NCBI GenBank assembly: GCA_964584305.1
Contig: CAZOZL010000002.1
Coordinates: forward strand, 318,072-382,071
Direction: 5' to 3'
DNA: 64,000 nt
Origin: SB11 sp964584305
GTDB taxonomy: Bacteria > Bacteroidota > Bacteroidia > UBA8524
Part shown: positions 43,226 to 51,570 of the stretch, one piece after another
How positions within the stretch are numbered: the first letter of the stretch is position 1
Layout of the letters: each line of letters opens with the position of its first letter
Program-made: the position numbers and the translations under genes
Notes under the pieces: generated by a model
Database searches by the model: none
Told to the model about the DNA's origin: nothing
Seen by the model: the letters and a program-made list of their open reading frames with translations, nothing else

Positions 43226-44239
43226 ATGGATTTGAAACAAACAATGGATGCGCTGCACCGAGTGGGGCAAGTATTTGATAATCAGGACAATATAGAGCTG
43301 CAACAAGCTGTTGAGCTGGCTTTTGCTAAAAACAGATGGTTTAGTACTGATAGTACAACCATGGCATTGCGCTATTGGAGTGAGCAACTTAGCCCAAAAA
43401 AGTTAGACCTGTGGGTTGAAAAAGAGGGTATTACCACGAATAAATCGCCTAAAAATATAGGTATTATTGCGGCGGGTAATATACCTCTTGTAGGCTTGCA
43501 CGATGTAGTAACAGTGTTGCTAACGGGCAATACCATAAAACTAAAACTATCTACCGATGATGAGGTGTTGATGCAGTTTTTTATAGACCAATTAATACAG
43601 GCTAACCCCATTTTTGGGCAAGCTATTGAAGTGGTGGAGCGTATGAAAAATATTGATGCTGTTATTGCAACAGGTAGCAATAATACCGCTCGCTATTTTG
43701 AGGCATATTTTGGAAAGTATCCGCATATTATCAGAAAAAACAGAAATAGTATTGCCGTACTCACAGGGGATGAAAGCCCTGAAACCATTAAAAAAATAGG
43801 CAACGACATACTAAGCTACTTTGGTAAAGGATGTAGAAATGTAACGCAACTATGGCTACCCAAAGGATATGACTTGGTGAAATTTTTGGATAACCTGCAA
43901 GGCTTTACCGATATTATAAACCACAACAAATATGTGAACAATTACCACTACCATAAAGCCATTTTGCTAATGAATAAAGACACACATTTAGATTCAGGTT
44001 TTATGCTGCTACGCGAGGATAGAAAAATATATTCGCCTATTGGTATGATAAACTATACCTACTATGATAGCATGGGTGAGGTGAAGGAGTTTTTAGCACA
44101 AAATGCTGAAAACATACAATGTGTAGTGAGTGAAAGCAGTAGTTTACCTGAAGCAGTACCTGCTGGCGAAACTCAAAACCCCAACCTTTGGGACTATGCT
44201 GATGGTGTAAATACAATTCAGTTTTTACAGGGACTTTAA
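43226..44239 (+). CDS. LuxC-like acyl-CoA reductase
   Basis: I take the ATG at 43226 (MDLKQTMDALHRVGQVFDNQ); the frame is open from a TTG at 43169 but without conserved features. The 337-residue protein belongs to the aldehyde-dehydrogenase superfamily branch of acyl-CoA reductases: NIGIIAAGNIPLVGLHDVV for NADPH binding, ATGSNNTARYFEAYFGK, and the catalytic cysteine in YFGKGCRNVTQLW. It reduces an acyl-CoA to an aldehyde. No luciferase genes are present, so it is not a lux operon; this family is common in Bacteroidota as a stand-alone gene. Confidence 0.88.
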   Translation: MDLKQTMDALHRVGQVFDNQDNIELQQAVELAFAKNRWFSTDSTTMALRYWSEQLSPKKLDLWVEKEGITTNKSPKNIGIIAAGNIPLVGLHDVVTVLLTGNTIKLKLSTDDEVLMQFFIDQLIQANPIFGQAIEVVERMKNIDAVIATGSNNTARYFEAYFGKYPHIIRKNRNSIAVLTGDESPETIKKIGNDILSYFGKGCRNVTQLWLPKGYDLVKFLDNLQGFTDIINHNKYVNNYHYHKAILLMNKDTHLDSGFMLLREDRKIYSPIGMINYTYYDSMGEVKEFLAQNAENIQCVVSESSSLPEAVPAGETQNPNLWDYADGVNTIQFLQGL

Positions 44240-44286
44240 CCCGTCATTGCGAAAAGGTACTCTTAGGTTAGTGTAATCTGTTTAAA
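44240..44286 (-). repeat. Short dispersed repeat family 2, copy 2
   Basis: The reverse complement of CCCGTCATTGCGAAAAGGTA and the following CTCTTAGGTTAGTGTAATCT matches the stretch at 29105-29151. It begins immediately after the stop codon of the reductase gene. Confidence 0.6.
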
Positions 44287-44455
44287 CCATACTAAGAAGG
44301 ATAGATGCCTGCCCGAAATGGCGCAGGCGGCTTTTAACCACCCCTTAGCCCTACTATGCAGCATACTACCCCAGCGCAGGAGGGAAAAAAGCCGCACAGG
44401 ATAAAGCGTAGTTTTTTTTACGATAACTTAAAAAGACTACACTTTTGTAGCAACC

Positions 44456-44488
44456 AATAAAAAAGGCAGCCCAATGGGCTGCCTAAAA
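44456..44488 (-). terminator. Terminator of the envelope redox operon
   Basis: On the minus strand, the stem GGCAGCCCA/TGGGCTGCC is followed by TTTTTT, 27 bp after the stop of the thioredoxin-like gene. Confidence 0.88.
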
Positions 44489-44515
44489 TATTATTAAATT
44501 TTTTCTGTTATGATA

Positions 44516-45145
44516 CTATTGTTTTTTAATAGTACAACCTATTGCTTTGGTAGTTTCAGGGTTAGGCTTCTCCCCTTTTAGTAAAGCATCAATAGCATTT
44601 TCAGCATATTTTTTCTTTACTGCACTTGCGTCTTCAAAATTATCATCAATAGCACCTATATATGATACTATATTTTTGTATCCATCTTTTTTCAATATAA
44701 AAATATGTGGCGTACGAGTAGCACCGTATTTGGGGTATATTTTTTGTCCATCATCAAACAAATAAGGGAAAGTGAAGCCTCTTTCTTCGGCTCTTATTAT
44801 CATTTTTTCGTAGCTATCGTCTTTGTTCACTTCAGGGTCGTTAGGGTTAATAGCTATAACGGGGTAGCCCTTTTCTTTGTATTTTTTATCTAATGCAATA
44901 ATACGGCTTTCATAGGCTTCTGCATAGGGGCAGTGGTTGCAGGTAAACACTATAACAAAGCCTTTTGCCTCCTTATAGTCTGCTAATGAAACCATTTTTC
45001 CATCCACATTTTTTAGCTTAAAATCGGTGGCGTTATCGCCTATATCGTATCCTTTTTTCTCCATAGTGTTTGGTTTATAATTAAATGCCAGTGTTATAGC
45101 ACTTACAGTTAACAGGGTTAATGTGTGAAAAAGTATTTTTCTCAT
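44516..45145 (-). CDS. Exported thioredoxin-fold protein
   Basis: The 209-residue product has an N-terminal signal peptide (MRKILFHTLTLLTVSAITLA) and an AhpC/TSA-thioredoxin fold with C69 and C72 in VIVFTCNHCPYAEAY. This CNHCPYA active site is typical of the peroxiredoxin-like thioredoxin family that also carries the cis-proline ATRTPHIFIL. It likely reduces or isomerises disulfides in the envelope. It is the last gene of a minus-strand run that begins at 48220 and follows the TlpA-like gene by 25 bp. Confidence 0.9.
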   Translation of the reverse strand: MRKILFHTLTLLTVSAITLAFNYKPNTMEKKGYDIGDNATDFKLKNVDGKMVSLADYKEAKGFVIVFTCNHCPYAEAYESRIIALDKKYKEKGYPVIAINPNDPEVNKDDSYEKMIIRAEERGFTFPYLFDDGQKIYPKYGATRTPHIFILKKDGYKNIVSYIGAIDDNFEDASAVKKKYAENAIDALLKGEKPNPETTKAIGCTIKKQ

Positions 45146-45170
45146 AATAATTTAAGTTCTGTATCCAAAT

Positions 45171-45659
45171 TTAAAAAAATGATTCTACTGTTTTATAGAG
45201 GTCTTGTTCGTGAAATTCTTGTTCAAAGAAAGCTCTTTTTGTATTATTAAAAATAAGGGTAGCAGGTATTGCTCCACCCCAACTTTTATCTACTCTATCT
45301 ATCCACGCATTTGCATCGGGTGCGCTTAACAAAACTGCCGATGTGGTAATGTTTCGTTTCTTAAGAAATGCCAACATCTTATCATAGTTCTTCTTAAAAT
45401 CTAAACTCACTAAAAATACTTTGATTTTTTTATCGGCATATTTAGTTTCTAAATTAGTTATAAAAGGTAATTCCTTCACACAGGGACGACACCAAGTAGC
45501 CCAAAAATTGATAATATAAGTGGTATCATCATTTTTAGGTTGCAAAAGCTGCTCTACATAGTCGAAACCTACAATAGGTGTATTTGTACTATCCTGTGCT
45601 TTCATTGTGCTAAATGCTATATTAAGCAATAAAAATAATACTAAAGTTTTATATGGCAT
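45171..45659 (-). CDS. TlpA-like disulfide reductase
   Basis: The 162-residue secreted protein (signal peptide MPYKTLVLFLLLNIAFSTMK) has the TlpA/ResA thioredoxin fold with C57 and C60 in NFWATWCRPCVKELPF and the cis-proline segment GGAIPATLIF. Such proteins keep cytochrome c or other cysteine substrates reduced outside the cytoplasm. It sits 62 bp after the DUF5777 barrel gene and close to a cytochrome-like protein, which fits a role in preparing its cysteines. Confidence 0.92.
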   Translation of the reverse strand: MPYKTLVLFLLLNIAFSTMKAQDSTNTPIVGFDYVEQLLQPKNDDTTYIINFWATWCRPCVKELPFITNLETKYADKKIKVFLVSLDFKKNYDKMLAFLKKRNITTSAVLLSAPDANAWIDRVDKSWGGAIPATLIFNNTKRAFFEQEFHEQDLYKTVESFF

Positions 45660-45721
45660 CTCTTTTTATACACTGTAAACACTGTTAGTCAAAAAAAACA
45701 GGTTTTGTGTTAATTAATTTC

Positions 45722-46657
45722 TTATTCGCTTATTTTTTTCCTTTTTTTCCCAAATGAGAATGTGCGGGTAAAGTTAAAACCAAAACGTAAACCAGCACCA
45801 TTTGCAGCAAAAAAATCAGAGGTGGTTTCGCTTATATATCCCCCATCATACATGGCGGGGGCATTGGTAAATTGTAATTGAAAAACGTGTCCTCCAGTTT
45901 CAATATCAAAACCAATGGCAAAGGTATTTCTAACTTTATTGCCTAATACTGTGGGAACTTCTTGGTTAGGCAAAAATCCATAATATTCTGCATTTAGCGA
46001 TACCCTACGACTTAGTTTTATACGCCCACCCACACCCATACTAAAAAAGGTATTTTGGTCGGTAGCACGCCGTACTAAGTTTTTATGTATCATAGTAGGC
46101 ATTAATTGCATAGAAAATGAACTGCTAAATTTACGTGCAATTAGTAGTTGGCTTACATAGGATAAGCGCATAGCAGTGGTTACTGTTTCATTAGGCACAA
46201 ACCCTCTTATATTGGTATAAGCCGTGCCTGTGAGCAGGTTAATGCTTACAGGTATATTTTTTACCCCCGTTTGTTGGCGAAACAGCTTTGCTTTAATAAA
46301 ACCATCAACGGTTTTTCCATAAGTACTTCTTCCCAAGCCAAGGCAGATAAAGTCTGTGGGTAGGGTATATTCAAACCCAACACGCATAGTAGCTCCATCA
46401 AGACCAAAAACATCGTACAAACCACCTTCCATAGTATTAAACCTGTGGGCAAAAATTAAAACCAATTCACCTTTTGCAGGCATTTCTATGCTATGCCCAT
46501 TTATTAGCCTTGTTGCTTTAAAAGTAGCAAAGGTATAATCAGGTTTTTGTGTATCATCTTTAGTCAGTTCATCCAATTCGTCCAATGCGCTACCTGGCTG
46601 TGCCAACATAGTTAGACTAATGAAAAAGCAGGACAGTAATAGTATATTTTTCTTCAT
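45722..46657 (-). CDS. DUF5777-family outer-membrane beta-barrel protein
   Basis: The 311-residue product has a signal peptide (MKKNILLLSCFFISLTMLAQ) and then the DUF5777 features: FKATRLINGHSIEMPAKGEL, FAHRFNTMEGGLYDVFGLDG, and a run of amphipathic strands ending AGLRFGFNFTRTFSFGK. It is probably an outer-membrane barrel; the substrate is unknown. It starts 3 bp after the cytochrome-like gene, so the two are tightly coupled. Confidence 0.88.
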   Translation of the reverse strand: MKKNILLLSCFFISLTMLAQPGSALDELDELTKDDTQKPDYTFATFKATRLINGHSIEMPAKGELVLIFAHRFNTMEGGLYDVFGLDGATMRVGFEYTLPTDFICLGLGRSTYGKTVDGFIKAKLFRQQTGVKNIPVSINLLTGTAYTNIRGFVPNETVTTAMRLSYVSQLLIARKFSSSFSMQLMPTMIHKNLVRRATDQNTFFSMGVGGRIKLSRRVSLNAEYYGFLPNQEVPTVLGNKVRNTFAIGFDIETGGHVFQLQFTNAPAMYDGGYISETTSDFFAANGAGLRFGFNFTRTFSFGKKRKKISE

Positions 46658-46660
46658 AGC

Positions 46661-47050
46661 TTAATTATTTCTATATCCTTTATTAATCCATGTTGTAATC
46701 ATCAAAATATCACAATCAGAAAGTTTTGTCCCCCCTTTTGGCATTGCAGATACCCCAGCATTATGGTTTATAGCGTTAATAAAACGTTGTTTATTATTAT
46801 CTAAATACATTTTTATTCCAGCGTGTCCATCAAAATTACCTCTGATTGCTCCCACAGCAGCCCCCTTATGGCAACTGGAAAAGGTGGCACAGTTAGTAGT
46901 TATTATTTTTGAGATAACAGTACCGTATTTAGTTTTTGTTGTATCACAGTTACCCGCAGGAAATAATTCCTCGACACTATTAAACTGGCAGGCTTGTGTG
47001 CTAATAAGTAGCACACAAGCTATAAATATTATTATCCGCATTATCCGCAT
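46661..47050 (-). CDS. Cytochrome c-like lipoprotein with CX5CH motif
   Basis: The 129-residue product begins with a lipoprotein leader ending STQAC (C21). Its C-terminal part resembles small c-type cytochromes of Bacteroidota: TTNCATFSSCHKG, VSAMPKGGTKLSDCDILMIT and WINKGYRNN. The candidate heme site is C54-x5-C60-H61, three residues longer than CxxCH; M103 could be the sixth ligand. Either heme attaches to an expanded motif or it has been lost. It lies between the YceI gene and the barrel gene. An alternative start is the Met at 47041. Confidence 0.78.
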   Translation of the reverse strand: MRIMRIIIFIACVLLISTQACQFNSVEELFPAGNCDTTKTKYGTVISKIITTNCATFSSCHKGAAVGAIRGNFDGHAGIKMYLDNNKQRFINAINHNAGVSAMPKGGTKLSDCDILMITTWINKGYRNN

Positions 47051-47110
47051 AGGGTTTAGTATGGATATACGAGAAAAATGTAGTTATGGTTTTTTTTAAT
47101 ACGCTTTACC

Positions 47111-47662
47111 TTATTTTTTCACTGGCATCACTGTATTTATTCTAATTTCAATGTTTTCAGCAATCTTATTTGCCTTATCATTTTTAATTCCATAATCGGC
47201 TAATGCGATGATGTATGTTGTTTTTGTAGTTATTTTTTCACCCTTTGTATCCACTATAATTTCGCCAGGCACTTCTACATCTTTGGTTACACCGTGTATA
47301 GTAAGTTTACCCTTTACAGTAGTTTTGTAAGTACCGCTTTTTGTATAGTTTACTGTGCTATTATTTGTAACAGCGCCATTAAAAGTAGCTTGCGGAAACT
47401 TGGCAGACTGCATATAGTTTTCATTAAAATGTTCTTGCATCAAGGCTTTTTCAAACTCGAAACTTTTAATAGGTATTTTAAATGCTAACGCACCCGTACC
47501 CGAATTTAATAAAGCGGTAGCTTGATGGCTATTTGCTGTAATATCTTCTAAAGTTGCATGAGAGAAAAAAGAAACATTACCTGTACGTGTAAGGTATTTG
47601 GTTTGTGCAAAAGTGCTTAGTGCTATAAAAGCAAAAGTTATGAGTAAAGCGATTTTTTTCAT
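47111..47662 (-). CDS. YceI-family periplasmic lipid-binding protein
   Basis: The start at 47662 yields the signal peptide MKKIALLITFAFIALSTFAQ; the frame extends to 47713 without a leader. The 183-residue protein has the YceI eight-stranded lipocalin-like fold: VSFFSHATLEDITANSHQA, AKFPQATFNGAVTN and GKLTIHGVTKDVEVPGEIIV. The family binds polyisoprenoids such as quinone precursors. It is 60 bp ahead of the cytochrome-like gene, so a role in quinone-linked electron transfer or transport is possible. Confidence 0.93.
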   Translation of the reverse strand: MKKIALLITFAFIALSTFAQTKYLTRTGNVSFFSHATLEDITANSHQATALLNSGTGALAFKIPIKSFEFEKALMQEHFNENYMQSAKFPQATFNGAVTNNSTVNYTKSGTYKTTVKGKLTIHGVTKDVEVPGEIIVDTKGEKITTKTTYIIALADYGIKNDKANKIAENIEIRINTVMPVKK

Positions 47663-47770
47663 ATAGTTGGGTTGTTGTTTTGTATGTTTAAACATTAATA
47701 AATTTCGTGCCAAAATACTTGTTAAAGTGTGTTTAGTAGCTTAAATGACGAGAATATACCCGCTTTATTA

Positions 47771-48220
47771 TTATTCACCAAAGTTGAAAGAGCATTTTTT
47801 CAATCGCAACACTCCAGCAATTTCAAGCATATCATCAGGTTGTTCTGCGCCTGAAAAGAAACCCTTAATAGTGATTAAACTATTCGGTTTTAGCGTTAAA
47901 GCCTCTGCATTATAGCGTGGATATACCTCGCAGTATATCTCGTAGTTTTCGCCTACTTTAAATACTATTGAGCTTATAGAATCGTTAGGTTCTATGCTAT
48001 TTACCTTACCTGTAAGCTGCACTACATCGCCATCGTATTTTTTCGTAGCCGAGTCAAATTGTAACTCAAACTCGTTTACTATCTCACTAATAGTTAGGCT
48101 ATATGTAGCGTTGGTTTCTTCAATGTTTTTGTGTGATTTATTATATACAAAAAACCAAAAATAGGCAGCTCCCAAACCTAAAATTATCAGCCCAAAAAGA
48201 AGTATTTTTTTTAATGTCAT
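47771..48220 (-). CDS. Membrane-anchored OB-fold protein (tRNA_anti-like)
   Basis: The 149-residue product has one N-terminal membrane helix (ILLFGLIILGLGAAYFWFFV) and a C-terminal OB-fold (VVQLTGKVNSIEPNDSISSI to GVLRLKKCSFN) of the tRNA_anti-like family found in Bacteroidota envelope proteins. Despite the name, no RNA-binding evidence exists for this family that I know of. It is the first gene of the minus-strand run ending at 44516, 108 bp before yceI, so operon membership is likely but not certain. Confidence 0.78.
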   Translation of the reverse strand: MTLKKILLFGLIILGLGAAYFWFFVYNKSHKNIEETNATYSLTISEIVNEFELQFDSATKKYDGDVVQLTGKVNSIEPNDSISSIVFKVGENYEIYCEVYPRYNAEALTLKPNSLITIKGFFSGAEQPDDMLEIAGVLRLKKCSFNFGE

Positions 48221-48350
48221 ACAGGTTACAATTCGTATTATCTAATATTAAACAAATATATAGTATAAATGCCATTTACAATGTGCCTGTTCGCAATAGC
48301 TGTGTGATGAAAGCAAATCAGTAAGGATATTATAAACGCATAGTATGAAT

Positions 48351-48373
48351 AACGGCGAGTTTCAACCTGCTGC
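48351..48373 (+). repeat. Dispersed repeat fragment G
   Basis: ACGGCGAGTTTCAACCTGCT followed by GC is the right half of the first palindrome of the dispersed repeat, directly abutting the stop codon of the DUF6263-like gene. Confidence 0.5.
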
Positions 48374-49294
48374 TTAATTAATTTCTTTTGAGGTAATTTT
48401 AATAATGCCGTTAATTTTCATAGACATTCCTTGCCCGCCCACTTGGGTACCATTTATCATTTGTTTAATATCCCCTTCAATAGTCAGTCCTGTATTAATA
48501 TCAATTTTTAATGTTCCTGTTTGCGTTCCATCCATTTCCATAGCCAGCATGCCTTCTTCTGTTTTATCTGTTAAAAAAGTAGAGACAATATCAACAATAG
48601 CTTGGTTGCCTTTTATTTCTTTAAGGGTATAGGTATTTTCAGTTTTAATACCCATCCCCATCACACTTTTATCGGTACTTATATTCCAAGTATCACCAAT
48701 TTTAATATTTTTATTGGGCAGCATATTAAACGATTCACTAAAATTCTTTTTTACCTGTTCATCAGAAAACTGTTCTTTAAAGCCTGCAATAGCTTGTTTA
48801 CCCCCTTGCATAGTATCAAGTCCAACTCTTTCAATCATATTGTCAAAAATTTCTGTCATCCCCTTTACCTCAACTACTTCACCGTTTTTGTTTACAACCA
48901 TAGAAAAACTTTGCCCAATCAAACCTCCAAAGATTTTTGATATCATTGCGCTACCCATATCATCAGGTGTTGCATCAACATCCGAATCGAAACTCATATC
49001 TCCTTGTGGGCTTTTGGTATTGAAACCTATTTTTTTAAAAGTGGTAAGTATAATTGTGTTTTGGTCGGCATCTTTTTCTTTTATGAGAAGATGATATACG
49101 AACAGAATAGTATTCTGCATTTCCCCCATTCCGCCCATGTCTATATTTTGCACATAATCCATAGAAATTTCATATTTCTTTGCTACTGTTGGAGAAAACT
49201 TTAGCGTTATATTTTCTTCTGATTTGCAAGCATTAAAAGCAATTGTTAGAGTAGTTATAAAAAATAATAGCAAGGCGAAAGCGTGCTTTTTCAT
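48374..49294 (-). CDS. DUF6263-like lipoprotein
   Basis: The start at 49294 gives the lipoprotein leader MKKHAFALLLFFITTLTIAF ending NAC; the longer frame to 49414 is unlikely. The 306-residue protein is beta-rich: TLKFSPTVAKKYEISMDYVQ, SFSMVVNKNGEVVEVKGMTE, FNMLPNKNIKIGDTWN, and GTLKIDINTGLTIEGDIKQ, a pattern I associate with DUF6263. Its function is unknown. It is separated by about 150 bp from the divergent fdx. Confidence 0.8.
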   Translation of the reverse strand: MKKHAFALLLFFITTLTIAFNACKSEENITLKFSPTVAKKYEISMDYVQNIDMGGMGEMQNTILFVYHLLIKEKDADQNTIILTTFKKIGFNTKSPQGDMSFDSDVDATPDDMGSAMISKIFGGLIGQSFSMVVNKNGEVVEVKGMTEIFDNMIERVGLDTMQGGKQAIAGFKEQFSDEQVKKNFSESFNMLPNKNIKIGDTWNISTDKSVMGMGIKTENTYTLKEIKGNQAIVDIVSTFLTDKTEEGMLAMEMDGTQTGTLKIDINTGLTIEGDIKQMINGTQVGGQGMSMKINGIIKITSKEIN

Positions 49295-49394
49295 AATGTT
49301 TTTTTTGTACGAAAGTACATGTTTATAAGCTGTAATATAATCCTTACTGGCTAATTTTTTTTTTGTATTTCGGTAAAAGGTTTTAACGGAATGA

Positions 49395-49424
49395 TTGTGA
49401 TACACTTTTGACATAGTATCTTTG
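49395..49424 (+). promoter_or_regulatory. Bacteroidota-type promoter of fdx-iscX
   Basis: TTG (49395-49397), 19 bp, then TATCTTTG (49417-49424) fits the -33/-7 consensus TTG-N19-TAnnTTTG. The start codon of fdx is 25 bp downstream. Confidence 0.75.
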
Positions 49425-49449
49425 TTGTTTAGATTGATTTTAAATAGAG

Positions 49450-49779
49450 ATGGGTAAGATTACATTCAAATTTGAACAGGAGGCGATAGCATCAAAAACT
49501 TTTGAGATGGAAGAAGGCGAAACGATTTTAGAAGTAGCTTTGGATAATGATGTGGAATTGCAACACAATTGCGGTGGTGTTTGTGCTTGCAGTACCTGCC
49601 ATGTATATATAGAAAAAGGGATGGATAGCTTGAGGGAGATAAGCGACAAAGAGGAGGATTTTATTGATAGGGCAATTAGCCCACAATTAAACTCTCGCTT
49701 GGCTTGCCAGTGTGAAATGGAAGGAGATGCTGAAATAGAGATAACAGTGCCCAACCAAACCCAGTTTATGGGGCATTGA
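49450..49779 (+). CDS. fdx: 2Fe-2S ferredoxin of ISC type
   Basis: The 109-residue adrenodoxin-type ferredoxin has the cluster ligands in HNCGGVCACSTCHVYI and the last cysteine in RLACQCEM. It supplies electrons for Fe-S cluster assembly. It is followed 38 bp later by iscX, with which it belongs in ISC gene sets. The promoter is clear (entry above). Confidence 0.94.
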   Translation: MGKITFKFEQEAIASKTFEMEEGETILEVALDNDVELQHNCGGVCACSTCHVYIEKGMDSLREISDKEEDFIDRAISPQLNSRLACQCEMEGDAEIEITVPNQTQFMGH

Positions 49780-49817
49780 AACGTATAATTTGTGGATGGT
49801 TTTAAAAAAATAATGGA

Positions 49818-50057
49818 ATGACAAATAATTTTGAATTGCCAGTAGAGTGGACTGATTTTGAAGATATAGCAATAGCATTATACGAGCGTTTTGGTGATGA
49901 TTTTGATGAAAGTAAAATATACCGCATACGCTTTACCGATTTGTTAGAGTGGGTATTAGAAGTGCCTAATTTTAAAGGCACTCGCGAGCAAAGTAACGAG
50001 GGCTATTTAGAAATGATACAAAGCCAATGGGTGTATGAGTGGAGAGACAATAAATAA
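49818..50057 (+). CDS. iscX: Fe-S cluster assembly protein IscX
   Basis: The 79-residue acidic protein has the IscX signature: WTDFEDIAIALYERFGDDFD, IRFTDLLEWVLEVPNFKG and a C-terminal IQSQWVYEWRD. IscX binds IscS and iron and modulates cluster formation. The association with fdx fits; iscS and iscU are not in this window. Confidence 0.93.
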   Translation: MTNNFELPVEWTDFEDIAIALYERFGDDFDESKIYRIRFTDLLEWVLEVPNFKGTREQSNEGYLEMIQSQWVYEWRDNK

Positions 50058-50138
50058 ATAAATAATACTAAAGATTTTAATACTTTTTAGCCCACAAAAT
50101 AGCGAACTAATATAGCAACAACGTTTGCTTGAGTTATA

Positions 50139-50364
50139 ACAACCCATTACAAGTCAGCTTATTAACACTACCGAACAAGTACCCTTCCCCATAAGGGGAT
50201 GCCAAATTGTGGAATAGGTAAAAACTGCAACACATAGATAGGGGTTTGCAGTAGTTTAACCTTAGCCTGTGCGGCGTTTTCTTGTAGCAGGTTAAAACCT
50301 GCTGCAATTCATCAACCGTTAACAAAAATTTTATGAATAGCAATAGGCATTCATGCCCATTTGC
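50139..50364 (+). repeat. Dispersed two-palindrome repeat, copy E (long form)
   Basis: It starts with AACCCATTACAAGTCAGC, continues with AAGTACCCTTCCCCATAAGG and GTTTAACCTTAGCCTGTGCGGC, and ends with GTAGCAGGTTAAAACCTGCTGC, linker and GGCATTCATGCCC. The first 170 bp are shared with copy C (29179). It fills most of the spacer 50058-50401. Confidence 0.8.
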
Positions 50365-50401
50365 TTATCTTGGTTTTTTAAATTTTATATCGTTTTAAAA
50401 C

Positions 50402-51430
50402 TTATGCAGTAGCTTCATTGGCATATTTTGCCATAAACTCTTCTGCCTTTTTCACCATGTTTTCACTACCTACAAAAATGGGTACACGCTGGTGTAGTTC
50501 CGTAGGCTCAATATCCATAATACGTGTATAGCCTGTGGTAGCCCGCCCGCCTGCTTGCTCAGCAATATATGCCATGGGGTTACACTCATATAACAACCTT
50601 AGTTTTCCATTGGGTGCGCTTGCTGTTGCGGGGTAAATAAAAATACCGCCCTTTAGCATATTGCGGTGAAAATCTGCCACCATACTACCAATATAGCGTG
50701 CACCAAGCGGGCGGTTAGTGTTTTTATCCTCTGCCTTGCAATAGTCTATATAGTTTTTAACTCCTTGCGAAAATTTAGAGTAATTCCCTTCGTTTATAGA
50801 GTAGGTTTTACCTTCTTTAGGAAACTGAATATTAGGGTGTGATAAGCAAAACTCGCCTATTGATGAGTCGAGCGTGAAACCATTTACCCCTTTGCCTGTT
50901 GTAAACACTAACATGGTGCTACTACCGTATAGTACATAGCCTGCCGCTATTTGTTTGTTGCCTTTTTGTAGTGCATCTTTCACGGTACAGTCTTCACCCT
51001 CGCTAATGCGTTTATATACTGAAAAAATTGTTCCTATGGATACATTTACATCAATATTTGATGAGCCATCCAGCGGATCCATAGTAATTATATAAGTGCC
51101 TTTTTTGCTGTTTTCAGGATGTAGATACACCACATCATCGTCTTCTTCACTTGCTACCATACACACCTCGCCCCCTTTTTTCATACAATCCATAAAAAGG
51201 TCGTTTGCCATCACATCCAACTTTTGTTGTTGCTCGCCTTGTATATTCTCGTTTCCCGCAGCACCTATAATACCTGCAATACCTGCATGGCGCACCTCAC
51301 GGCTAATGGTTTTGGCAGCAATGCCAATATCAGCCATTAGACGGGTAAATGCACCCTTAGCATGAGGAAAATCTTTTTGGCGATTAATAATATACTGATC
51401 AAGTGTTGTAACTGAACCTATTGATGACAT
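50402..51430 (-). CDS. fbp: Fructose-1,6-bisphosphatase class I
   Basis: The 342-residue enzyme hydrolyses fructose 1,6-bisphosphate to fructose 6-phosphate in gluconeogenesis. Metal and substrate motifs are present: MVASEEDDDVVYLHPENSK, the signature TMDPLDGSSNIDVNVSIGTI, GARYIGSMVADFHRNMLKGG and GKLRLLYECNPMAYIAEQAG. The length is normal. It is monocistronic and diverges from lysC. Confidence 0.96.
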   Translation of the reverse strand: MSSIGSVTTLDQYIINRQKDFPHAKGAFTRLMADIGIAAKTISREVRHAGIAGIIGAAGNENIQGEQQQKLDVMANDLFMDCMKKGGEVCMVASEEDDDVVYLHPENSKKGTYIITMDPLDGSSNIDVNVSIGTIFSVYKRISEGEDCTVKDALQKGNKQIAAGYVLYGSSTMLVFTTGKGVNGFTLDSSIGEFCLSHPNIQFPKEGKTYSINEGNYSKFSQGVKNYIDYCKAEDKNTNRPLGARYIGSMVADFHRNMLKGGIFIYPATASAPNGKLRLLYECNPMAYIAEQAGGRATTGYTRIMDIEPTELHQRVPIFVGSENMVKKAEEFMAKYANEATA

Positions 51431-51570
51431 AAACCTATGATTTTTAGTTTAAATTTCGGCAAAAGTAAGGGTTTTAAAAAGATTAATAAATAGCTGAAAT
51501 GCAACGAAAGTTTGAAAATCCATTTAATGCAGCAATTTTTGTAGGGCTATAAACAAGGCAAAAGAAACTT

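Noticed and set aside
43169..44239. LuxC-like reductase as part of a bioluminescence operon
   Set aside because: No luxAB, luxD or luxE homologues are present; stand-alone members are common in Bacteroidota.
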